Position numbers and translations under genes: made by a program | Source of the DNA: Liolophura sinensis | Taxonomy: Eukaryota; Mollusca; Polyplacophora; Chitonida; Chitonidae | Length of the DNA stretch: 64,000 nt | Reading direction: 5' to 3' | Assembly: GCF_032854445.1 (NCBI RefSeq) | Contig: NC_088298.1 | Location: 4,212,160-4,276,159, forward strand | The notes under the pieces: generated by a model | Told to the model about the DNA's origin: nothing | What the model saw: the letters and a program-made list of their open reading frames with translations, nothing else | The model's database searches: none | In this document: positions 45,401 through 58,400 of the stretch, piece after piece | Position numbering within the stretch: the first letter of the stretch is position 1 | Layout: every line of letters starts with the position of its first letter

Positions 45401-48400
45401 ATGTTCTTTGCTACACAAGGGATTTATTTTGTTAAACAGGAATTTGCTCTCCTACACTGGGAATTTACTTTACTTATTTGTTCACACAACGTAACAGGAA
45501 TTTTCTTATTTCAAATACCCATAGAAAAAGAAAAAAACCAGGCACAAAAAAAAAGAGGAAGTAATTCATGCAGTCCTTCTGAAGGAAAAAAGATCCAAAT
45601 CACCCAGTTTTCAGCAAGAAGAAAAGATTAGCAAAGCTATTCATGCAAGGAATAATCATGCTTATTTCATTAGAGAAAAACCAGCAACAACTGCACAACC
45701 AGACCAGGTTTTCACGACATTTTCACATCTAGTACAGCAAGTCAATGTGACAATGTTCATAAAGTAAAGCCAAGTCAATAAAGTGAAAGAAATATAACAC
45801 AAAAGAAAAAAAATAACAACAAGACATCAGACAAAACACATTTTATTCACAGTATTTAAGGCAACGATTTGAGACGGAAAATTGTGTAAAATCTTAGGTA
45901 ATGCAGTTTCAGCACAGAAAAAAAAAAAAGAAATGAAAATGCATAATGCCATTTGCTTCATGATCCTTGTTAAAGACACCTTGTATTGACCATTGCACAA
46001 GCAAATGACTTTGCCACAAAATTCATTTCTAAATGTCATTACCAACCCTAAATGACCTCAAATTTCACCCACAAAAGTGCATTATTAAAGTGACAATAAA
46101 TGTCACAAAATATTATTTTTGGTTATGAAACTTACAATTTTCCAGTAGAATATCATTCCACATTCCAAGCAAACCTCAAAACGCCTTACTAAAATCAATA
46201 AAACTCTTAAAATCAGGAAAAATGGGCAAGTTAGTCATGGACGAAATTTATGGTCATTTCATGTACTGCTTTCTGAAATCCTCCTACTTCTCCAAAAAAC
46301 CTTTCTAGCATTAATAAAACTCTCTGAATCAGGCTAAAAGTGCAACTTAGTAATTGGCAACATTTTAGGTTAGTGCAAGACACACTCGTGTGAAACAAAT
46401 TCATCATCTAAAAACCAGGCTATGGCTTCTCAGTGGCAAGTCACAAGCTCACCATAAGCACACTTTCAGCGGGATTCTAGCATTCCATGAACATTCACTT
46501 ACATACATGTACATGTATATGTAGACTACATGTAGATGTGTTAAAGTTATAGGAATACTTCTGTGGTTTCTGGATATCTTAACAATTCAACTAAATCACT
46601 ATTTTAAAGCTTCTCAATCATTTGACTCGCTCAAAAGTCTAGGGTCCATGATTAGTACTACCTGTTTAGGTAAGGTTGTTCACTTCTATACGAACTTCAA
46701 GACTGCTTAAGGATTTGACACTGTCGTATTGGTGTTTGTTGCGTAACCTGATACCGCTGAACCTTTTCGTACCGAGTCAAATCCCAAGAATGTGCGCAGC
46801 ATTCAAGGGATGTGATGAGGTACGAATAAGGTTCAGTGGTATATGGTTGTACGACCAACACTGAGACAAAGTCTATTTTGCACCCAAACATGAAGAAAAT
46901 GAGGCAAAAACTGCATTGCTTCACACAGCTTTTGCTACTGTACCTTGTGCATAGGTCACGCATTTTAGACCAATCAATAGTAAGCTTAGGCCATTGCAGT
47001 TGATCTAGACACATAAAAGCTGCATGTACATGACATTGTGTCTTTTTGTTGCTTAATGCAGGAATGTAAAAGTTTTAGAACAATCAAGCTTATGCCATAG
47101 CAGTTGACCTAGATAGGTCAAAGCTGCGTATGCAGGTCGTGTCTTATTGTTGCGTAACGCAGGAATGTACAAGTTTACTGTACATGTATTATGACGTCAT
47201 ATCTCTGAGGTCAGACTGGAGTGTCATGAAACAAATGTTTCTTTTTCCTAGTCATGGCATCTGGGTGTAAACTATCAAAAATGTTACAGGAAAAGTGATA
47301 CCTATCAACTATGCAAAGTGACACTCTTATGACTGAAGGAAATTCCGATAGTTTCACATTTATAGAAATCATAAAAGCAAACCTAATAAGTAAACCTAAC
47401 TCAAATTCTTTTGTTTGTAGAAATAAGCACCATGAACTGATATTATTCAGGGAGGTAAACACACCCACCAGTGTGTTACGCGACACACTTGATGTAGTTT
47501 GAAAGGTTACCTCTATTTAATACGCATTTCTGCAAATGGGCTGAATCTGCTAAAAGGGGTAGAATAATGCACACAATCCTAAGAGCAGGTAATCCCACAT
47601 CTAACCATGTTACTACGTTTTTATTTCATTGGTATTTTTACACCATACTTAAGACCATTCATTTATACTACGGTGGCCAGCAGTATGGTGGGAAGAAAAT
47701 AGGCAGATCCAGGGATAAACCCATGACAATCCACAGGTTGCTGGCAGAATTTACCATGTATGGCCACAGAGGAAACCACCATGAGCTGGACTCACAGCAA
47801 CTCCTGTGTCACTCCACTGTGCTGACCACAACGGCCACTGAGGCCCCATTTTAATCCTTAAATTCTCTGTACAGCAAAGATCAATCAGGTTTGAGCCTAC
47901 CTTATCTGAGATGGGACTTTGTGTGCGTCCTGCAGTTGCCACTGGGCGCTCTGTCTCTGGGTCTGTAATACCGTGCTGACGTTTACAGTGGTAGTTCAGG
48001 TATACACGCGTCCTGAATCCAGCGGGGCACTTCGGGCATCTATGTCGAATCATGCTATGTTGCACTTTCTGATGTTGCACCAGAGATCTCAAGGTTTGGA
48101 AGAGAGCACCGCAGTTCTTGCACTGGTACCGTCCATCTTCAATCTGTATGAAAGATTTTGGTCGCTGGAAAAAGTCAAAGTAAAATTTATTTGCATTCAA
48201 AATTTACAATGCACTAAAGACTTTTTCAAGAATTTTTTTTTTATGCTCAATCTCTCTTTATTATGCTAAATACTTGGCAAACTTCGTTTCTGTTTCTTTT
48301 TTTTTTTTTTGGAATTTTTAAATGCTTCTCAAAAAATAAAGACAGAATTCTGAAATTAAATGATCACTTTGAACATTTACAGCCCCATAAAAAAGACCGT

Positions 48401-51400
48401 TTCCTTATTCAAATACTACAGATATTGATACATCTATCTTCATACACCACTAAGCCATGTATGAGATGTCTTTGTTTTCTCCCTAGATGTGACAAGTAGC
48501 CCTCTGGGAGGACAGCGTTGTTGTTGTTCCGGCTGGTGTTCTTATTGTTCTGGATTGTGGGGTGTATTTTGAAACAGACGTGCGTTACAAGCACATCAGC
48601 CACTTTTTCTTGTTACTGAATTATTAAGAACATACAGGTATTTAAATATTTATAAAACCTTTGTTATTTTTCTTTACAGCTTAAACAAGACAGCGTTGTT
48701 GTTGTTCTTGTTGTGACTCTTGGTGTATTTTTTGATCATGGGGTTGCTTATAGGAACAGTGGCTATATCACAGCTTGTGACTGAGCATCCATCATTTTTC
48801 TTGTTTTGTAACAAAAACAAGACCAACAACTTCCCCACTCACCTGTCCTTCAGAACTGGCCTCTGAATCTCCTGACCCAGACCTCCTATCCGCCTCTCCC
48901 ACACTCGAGGGTACTGCTGCTCCTGGGGAGAAGTCCTTGGGTTCCGTCTTCACCACAGCCACAGGGTCACTCTCCCCTTCACGCATTACAACCGCCAACT
49001 CATTACCAGACGTACACGGTTCATCCAGCCGTTCTGTCTTAATCCTGACGGCCTGATTGGCCACAGCTTGACCGATGGGGCGAACCAAAGGCTCTGAGGC
49101 TCCGTGCTGGTCTTCATCACTCCCTTTGTTCGCATGCTTTCTCTTGATGTGGTACCGCAGATAGTTAAGCGTCCTGAAGGTGGCGCGACAGAACTTGCAC
49201 GTGTGGACGGCATTGCGGTGTTGTTGTCTGTGATGGCGGACAAGGGTGTCAAGCTGAGAGAACGACTCCTTGCAGACTTCGCACTTGTACCGCTCGCATT
49301 CGCCTTCTTCCTGTTTCTGTCAGACAAAATTTAGTCGTAAAATGATAGGTGTGTTATGCCATATGTAAACGGGTCAAACAAAACATAACAATGAAGTATT
49401 CCTTTAAGAGATGAACTACATGTGTAATCTACTTCTGTTTAATGGACAATCTATGTCAAACTGTTATGGCAACACAAGAATGAAGTAAGTATTTTACTCA
49501 TCTGGTTGTAGTCAACACCATATTCAAGAATTTTTCGCTTATACAATGGTGATCAGTTTTATGGGTGGAAAAACCAGTGTCCTGTCACCATCAGAAGACA
49601 GAACTTTAATTTAGAAATGGTAGCAAGGCTACCAAACAGTTCGCCTGTGGAAGGCAAATAAATGCAAAACTTCAGCTCAATACATAACGTACTGAAATGG
49701 TGAATTTGGTAATTTACGATAACTACTATGCACACAGAGCATCAGCGATGGAATATCCCCCTTGTGTCACCGTGCTTTTTATGTATGCAGGTTAAATTTC
49801 AGGTCAATGCATGCTGTCCTTTTTTGAGGTTTCCATTCCTACCATTTTGTTTAACTATGATTACAATACACAATACACTCAGTCAGGAATTCAGTGATTT
49901 AAGGTATTTAATATATACACTCCAAATCAATGATGGAATATCCTCCTCATTGTGCCCTACACATGTGCAAACCCTGAGCTCAACACAGAGTACTTTTTGA
50001 GAAACCACCCCTCATGCTATTGTGCTCTCCATGTGTGAAAACCTTGATCTCAATACATGCCGTACTTTTGGAAATACCACCTCTAACACTAAGTCAGGAA
50101 TTCAGTAATTTAGGGTATTTAATATTTACACACCGAATCAATGACGGAGTATCCCCCTTGTGTTATTGTGCTCTACATGTGTGGCAACCCTGAGCTCAAT
50201 ACATACCGTACTTTTGGAAATACCACCTCTAACACTAAGTCAGGAATTCAGTAATTTAGGGTATTTAATATTTACACACCGAATCAACGACAGAGTATCC
50301 CCCTTGTGTTATTGTGCTCTACATGTGTGGCAACCCTGAGCTCAATACATGCCGTACTTTTGGAAATACCACCTCTAACACTAAGTCAGGAATTCAGTAA
50401 TTTAGGGTATTTAATATTTACACACCGAATCAATGACGGAGTATCCCCCTTGTGTTATTGTGCTCTACATGTGTGGCAACCCTGAGCTCAATACATACCG
50501 TACTTTTTAAGATAACACCCCTAACATTTTGTTAACCATTACTTTCACTGTTATTGGACACAGCCACCAATGCTCACTGTACGCTATAAGCTGTACAGAC
50601 GATCTAATAACTGTATGTGAATATCCCTTTCTTTTTGGAGGTAGAATTTGCTTTCACTAAATTAGATGCAGTCAGATGCAGGGTTGGCCAATTGGAACGT
50701 ACTGATACCGTACTTTGCAATGTCTCCTTGAATTTTTCAGATTTGCTTTTCCATACGCAGCCAGACATTACCATCAGTACAGTTCACAAGAATTTGGCAT
50801 TCCAACAATTTTGCGACATAAGAAAAATATGTAATTGTGTCTGTTATCTGTTGATGGTGAGGAACTGTATAAATCATTCCTGGATCTGCATCCAGATCCA
50901 GAAGCAGGTCAGAATTCAGATCCAGAACAAAAGATCGATCAAGATCCACACCCGCCACTAAATATAAACACCACCACTAAAATATACACTGTAATGGACT
51001 GGCACCAGGACAAAATCCAAGCTGTGCAAAAAATTCATCCAAGTCTTCTTCCATAAAGTTACAGATAGACAAAGACAAATAAACGCGAGCAAAAACTTAA
51101 TCTCCTTGGCAGAGGTAAAGGTAATCAATAAATCAAATCACATTTACCTGTCATGTACATCACATTTACCTGTCATGTACATCACGTTTACCTGTTATGT
51201 ACATCACATTTATCTGTCATGTACATCACATTTACCTGTCATGCACATCACCAAGTCGTTCTATTCAATGTCCCCGTAAGTAGTGATTGTTAGAAATCTT
51301 TTCCTACCTGTGGTGCAGATTCGCACCCTTCCGCATAATGCACGCTGAGTGCCTGGCAGCTGCGGAATCCTGCCCCACACTTCTTACAAATGCGCCTTTT

Positions 51401-52391
51401 CTCCTGGAGCAAAGTGTTCTGGTGCCTCAACAGGGAGTTGGCCAACCAGAAGCCACAGTTGCAGATAGGACACACATAGTCAAACTTCTCATCAGCACTC
51501 GAGTCCAATAGGCCCTGGAGATACATAGGAGAGGCTCCTGGGTCATTGTGTTGCACTAGCACGCTAAACACATATGTCATGGAGGCCCTAATGGTGCAGG
51601 TGAATGCACTGCGAGCAGCTGATTAAGTTTCATCAAAGCTGTGTGTAAAAAACTTTGTGCTCTTCAGTCAGTAAATGTTGCAATGATTGATTTGTTCATT
51701 TATTTGATTGTTTTTTTTGTTTTTTTTTTTACTCAAGAATATTTCACTTATTCGATGACGGCCAGCATTATGGTGGGAGGAAACCGGGCTGGGAAATCCT
51801 ATGACCATCCGCAGGTTTCTGGCAAATGCTTCATTGATTACAGACTTTGACCAAACTGCCAAAGATGTGTTTGGTTTTTAGATTAAAACCAGCACAGACA
51901 TAAAATGAAGGACCAGGCTTTCTCTGTCAGAAAATTTGAATCAAACAGGAACAACATTTACTCACAATGCCAGGCAGTGACGTCGTTGCAGTCCTGGATG
52001 TCACTGGTGTTGTGGGAACTTTGTCCGTCGTCAAATCACTGTCGATTGGTTTTATCTTCACAAGCAACTTTGACCCCTTCACAATAGAAAACGATCCCAC
52101 TGACTTGGAAGAGCCTCGTGCCTCACTGGAATTTGGCGACTTCATGGAAATTGGTGACTTCACGGAATGTGGTAACCGTGCCAAACTGGGTAACTTAGTA
52201 ATCTTCGGCGACATTCCAGAGTTCTTGACATGGCAAGTTTTTGGGATCAGGGTTTTGGCCGAATGAGGTCTGCCACAATGCCTGTTGATTGCCCTTAATA
52301 ACAAGCGGCTACGGATGCAAGTCAAGCAGGGCTTGGGACCAAATGTTGTCTGCAGCTGCTTCCAAATGTATGTCCGCAAAAGCAAAATCTA

Positions 52392-52423
<32 letters not shown>

Positions 52424-55400
52424 ACATATTTATTTATGCAATTGATGTTTAATGCCACACTAAATTACTTTTCACTTACATGTATATGATGGCAACCAGT
52501 TTGGTGTGGAGGACACCAAAGTGCTTGGTTCAAACCAACCACCTCTGGCAGGTTACTGACAAACTTTCCCACATGTGCATATTAATAAGAAAGACAACGA
52601 AACAGCACGAACTTTAATTTGCTCTGTGACTTGTCTCTGTGAAGGCATGTACCAAGTCGTAATTCAGAATAAAAGTTTCAAAAAAAAAAAAAGTTCAAAA
52701 GAGGACAAAAACAGTCTCAATTCTGTCTCAAAAAGAATGAAACATCCCGAAACTTGAACTTTTTTTTAACAATTCACCAATAATATTATTCAACTTCACA
52801 AACTACTGTACAAAACAAATGGAAGTCAAGAAACACAGTTTCTGATTTATTTACAAGAGTATTTGTATTCATGTACAGCCTACACTTTCAAAGCGTCATG
52901 ACTTCAAAGCCGACTTGTTCACTATGTTGAGTGAATTAATCAATCACTGGGTAGGGTGGGCCTGTGTTTGATGCCAGGAAAGGTTATAATCAGTGTGATA
53001 GGAAGTATAAACAATGTCCACTCAGCTGACGACAAGTGCTAGCGGTTCAACCTAACTGAAAAGATTAAAGAACCCATTTCCTGATTCCCCACCAGACCTC
53101 ACTTGAAATCTGTACAGGGAAAATGTGAGCATACCTGTCATCTATCACATACAAACGACGTATATTTCATATGGCACCTGTATCCCCGTAAGGTGCGAGG
53201 TTCTGGAAGGTATCCCTCAATTTCCGACACAACATTGATTGTTGCCTGTCCTAATATCCTAATATGCGTATGTGTATTTATACTAATCATCCTAGAACAT
53301 GTTACCTCTTTTCCCATCTCTCGAAAGCCTCAACTCAGACTTGGATTGAACCGAACCATAGCGACACAACGTACGTATGGATTAGATCAGACTGAATGAC
53401 AACTGGTACAGGTATTTACTTTAGAAATTATTATCAAACACAAAACAAAAAGGCAGGATTACAAGATTATTTGAGAATTCAGACAAAAGCTGAAGTTGTC
53501 AGCTTGTATGTAGCCTGCGGAGATTTTTAAGAGGCTTTCCGTAATCATCTGAACATCGCGGAGATTTTTAAGAGGCTTTCCGTAATCATCTGTACATCCC
53601 CTGGTAGCCCTACTCACGCGCACATGTACTTGTACCGTGTACCCAAGGCCTGTATGAGTTTCTGGCAAATATGTTCGACCACATATTTAGGCCTATATAT
53701 ATAAATCGTTTAAACCAAATGAGCAAGCGAAGGGTTAAGATCGAATTCAATTTTTCACAGAAAAAAAAAACTGAACGAATGCAAACGATTTATGGGGGGA
53801 TGGTACCTCATGGATTTTTAGTGTTGGCTCACCCGTAATACACACAAAAAAAATAATGTTGCCTTAGCTGAAATCCCACGAATCCAGTGGACTCACCTGG
53901 GCCTTAAGGTTCTGACTGTCCCAGGCCCCTAGTCGTAGACCATGTGACACATGGAGATGTCGCCGGAGTTCACGCGTCCTCACGATGAATTTCACACAGA
54001 GGGGGCATTCATTGGCCGGCGTGCTCTGGGCAAACAGAGAAACAAATAAAAGATTTCGCTGCAGTCCATCACCACAGTGCCAATAGAACTGGCATTACTC
54101 CATAATCATTCAATCATTCTGGCTTCATCGCTACGACATGGCTCTAAATTTAACTGGTGTTACGCCATAATCATTCAATCATTCTGGCTTCATCGCTACG
54201 ACATGGCTCTAAATTTAACTGGTGTTACGCCATAATCATTCAATCATTCTGGCTTCATCGCTACGACATGGCTCTAAATTTAACTGGTGTTACGCCATAA
54301 TCATTCAATCATTCTGGCTTCATCGCTACGACATGGCTCTAAATTTAACTGGTGTTACGCCATAATCATACATTCATTTATTCATCTGGAGTGCAGCTAT
54401 GGGTTTCTTACGTTGATGGATTAATGTTTAGTGCCATTCTCAAGAAACTTTCACTTAGATAATGGCAATCGCTATTATGGCTGCAGGAAACCAGCGATCT
54501 TCAGTTACTGATGATCTTTCCTACAGACTTGCACATCATATTGATGGAAGACAAGTGGTCCACAGTCTTCAACAAACATAAGATGGCAAAAATGACCCTT
54601 AAAGAGGTGTGAAGAGCCAGAGCCCACTCGAGCCACGTGTGGCAAGGCGCAATCAGCAATAGAGTCCAAAAATAAAGGACTTCTTACAATGAGATTTTTC
54701 ATCATGCCACAAAATAGTTTATGCGACATTCCAAAAGAACATTGGAGAAATGCATACAAAGTATATCCCTGAAACATCTTAACACTAAAGTCAAAACTTC
54801 AACCACATCAACAATAAAATATGTTGTACTCAGGGAAGTTTAAATTTGGTACATTGATTCTTTTTTCAAAACCAACTACAACTTAACATTCTAACTCCTA
54901 GAGAGCCCACAACTGCTTACCCCTTTAGGTGAAGTCATTGGGGTCTGTGCCTTACTTCCTGGGGTCCCCATGGCCCCTGGTTTTGGCAAGCCCTTGACGT
55001 TGCTGACCTTGTGGATGTCTTTCATGTGGCGGGTCACATTTCCTAAGCTGGAGTATGCCCTGTCACAAATTCGACATTTGAACTTCTCTGACGCAGTGTT
55101 CTGAAATACATATAATTTATGTCACATTTAACATCACACAGATGTAATTAAATATTGCATTTTTTTCACCATGGGATTCAACTTTCATCATTTGATATAT
55201 TTATTTGTTTATCTGATTGCTGCTCTATGCCGTACTTGAGAATATTTCACTTATATGACAGCTGCAAGCATTATGGTGGGAGGAAACTGGGCAGAGACCA
55301 GAGGAAACCCATGACCATCCCACAACCATCCACTATAAAGCAGAATTGCCTTGTCTTCTTTTTTTCTTTTGTTAAATCCCATAAATACCATATAAATACC

Positions 55401-58400
55401 ATAAATAAAATCTGCTCATTAAAGCACAATGCTGAGGATATAAAACAATGCTGAGGATATAAAATCAACTTTTCTACTTCTTAAACAAAATACGAAAATA
55501 ATTTTTCTTTTCAATGTTGTTTTTACGCCATATGCAAGAATATTTCACCTATATGATAGCCACCAACATTGTGGTGGGAGGAACCTAGGCAGAGCCCGGG
55601 GGGAAATCCACGACCATCGGCAGGTTTTCTTTTCAATTAACACTCTTGTTGTTTCATAAGAGACTAATGGATTTGCCAAACATATTTGTGATTAAATCGA
55701 AATGACAAAAGTTAAAGCATTTCTGTTTCTTAATACGGGACTCTTTAACTCTTTGACACTGAAGGTAAACAAAAAAAAATAGTCTGATTATATCATGTGA
55801 CTTGTCAAAAATGCAAGGGCACCCTTTGTTGACATTAATATACCAATCCCCATCTCACAATGTTTCTGAGGTATATATGACAACATTTAGCACCTTAGTT
55901 TCCTCTATTTTTTATATACTCTTTAACTTCTTGTAAAACTTTTTTCAATGCCTGTGTTATAGTTTTTAAAATGTGATCTAAGATAGTTGCGTAACATATC
56001 TGAGTCACATGATACAGTATGACTTTATTTTTACCTCTGGCAATTAAAAGAACTCAACCTCCAAACTCCAATAATTACCTACCTTCACGTGATGGTCATC
56101 AATCTTGTGGGCCACTGTGGCATGCCGACGCAGATTTACAAAGTCGGGGAACCATTCTCCACATCTAGGACATGTGTATAAATTTGGGCGTCGTCTTGCA
56201 TTCCGAATCTGATGAAACAGACACATGTAATAACAAAGCAAAACCTGATAGAGATCACATAATTAACACCTTGCAGAATCTTATCTGTCTCGCATTAATG
56301 GTGTAGTGTCAGGCAGACACTCTCACTTCTCAATACAACAACAACACTCATACAACTCAGACTGGCTTTACAGGAAGACTTATTTATTTATTTATGCCTT
56401 GCATGTTTTACGCCCTACTTAAGAACAGTTCACATACAAGACGAAAGCCAGCATTATGATGGTGGGAAGAATGACCCATTATCTTGGATGTGGCTAACAC
56501 AGTATCTGCTTTAGGAAGAAGGACCCATTATCTTAGATGTGGCTACACAGTATCTCTTTTCAGAAGCGGGGCCTCCGTGGCTCAGATGGTTAGCGCACTA
56601 GCGCAGCGTTATGACCCAGGAGTCTCTCACCAATGCGGTTGCTGTGAGTTCAAGTCCAGCTCATGCTGGCTTCCTCTCCGGCCCTATATGGGAAGGTCTG
56701 TCAGCAACCTGCGGATGGTCATGGGTTTTCCCCGGATTCTGTCTGATTTCCTCCCACCATAATGCTGGCCGCTGTTGTATAAGTGAAATATTCTTGAGTA
56801 CGGCTAAAACACCAATCAAATAAATAATAAAATACTCTTCTCAGAAACAGACAGGAAAGGATCCACTTTGTGTCAATATAACACAGGGAGATCACTGCCC
56901 CTGCCAGACACGGTATATATGATTCCGGTTCATTTTGTTCCCACTTTACCTTGGACAGAAGTTTCACTTTGCTCTGGTGAACAGCCACATAATGTTTCCT
57001 CATGCTGGTCTCCGTCTCAAATTCTTTAGGACAAACTTTGCACTTTGTTCCCAAAACCTGGTAAAACCAAGTTCCACATTAATTTAATAGGCACTCAAAA
57101 ACAGACTTTGTGAAAACAGCAGCTAACCCTGGGGAAAGGGCCATGAATCTTTGCAACTTAGAATTCAAAATGTAACATTTTTTGAGGATTTTAATTACCT
57201 ACAATTAGATATGTCATCACAAGTCAGCAATTCTACATTACCTGTAAAATACAGTTATCTCCCTTGATAAATGGACAGGTCAAAATTGGTTTTATTTTTT
57301 TTTTACAATGATTCAGCTGTAGGAAAATGTAATGGTCAGAGTGAATCTTTCTCCTTTCAACTTGTATTAATTTCTTCAGGCAGAACCACTCTTCATACAA
57401 CATCCACATAATTACATTTATTAATTTATTTATTTCATTGAAATCTTATGCTGTACTCAAGAATATTTCACTTATACAATGGCCACCAAAAATTATGTTG
57501 AGAGGAAACTTGGCAGAGCCCCTTAGAAATCCACAACCATCACTTTACCTCTTGTCTTTCAAACACTGATTTGCCTTGCATACTCCAACCAACTATCTAG
57601 CTTTCTGATTTTCTTTCCCCTTGTTTTATCAGGTTGATTGGCCTTGCACACTCCAAAGAGCTCTCTAGCTTTGTGATTTTCTTTCCCTTTGTCTTTCGAA
57701 CACTAATTTGCCTTGCATACCCCAAACAGCTCTCTAGCTTTCTGATTTTCTTTCCCCTTGTTTTATCAGGGTTGAATGGCCTTGCACACTCCAAACAGCT
57801 ACCTAGCTTTAAGATTTGCTTAGCCTTTGTCTTTCGAACACTGATTTGCCTTGCATACCCCAAACAGCTCTCTAGCTTTCTGATTTTCTTTCCCCTTGTT
57901 TTATCAGGGTTGAATGGCCTTGCACACTCCTAACAGCTACCTAGCTTTAAGATTTGCTTAGCCTTTGTCTTTCGAACACTGATTTGCCTTGCATACCCAA
58001 ACAGCTCTCTAGCTTTCTGATTTTCTTTCCCCTTGTTTTATCAGGGTTGAATGGCCTTGCACACTCCAAACAGCTACCTAGCTTTGTGATTTGCTTAGCC
58101 TTTGTCTTTCGAACACTGATTTGCCTTACATACCCCAAACAGCTACCTAGCTTTCTGATTTCTTTCCCCTTGTTTTATCAGGTTGATTGGCCTTGCACAC
58201 TCCAAACAGCTATCTAGCTTTGCAATTTGCTTAGCCTTTGTCTTTCGAACACTAATTTGCCTTGCATGCCCCAAACAGCTATCTAGTTCTGTGATTTGCT
58301 TACCCCTTGTCTATCCAGGACTGATTAGCCTTGCACAACTGAACAGCTATCTAGCTTTGTGATTTGCTTACCCCTTGTCTTTCAGGTCTGATTTCATCTT

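Noticed and set aside
50617..51056. Asp/Pro-rich open frames near 50.9 kb
   Set aside because: Derived from a GATC/CAGATCC-rich low-complexity stretch in an intron, and open on both strands.
57634..58217. Leu/Phe- and Lys/Ser-rich open frames in the 69-bp array
   Set aside because: Repeat-generated. They appear on both strands with the same period.
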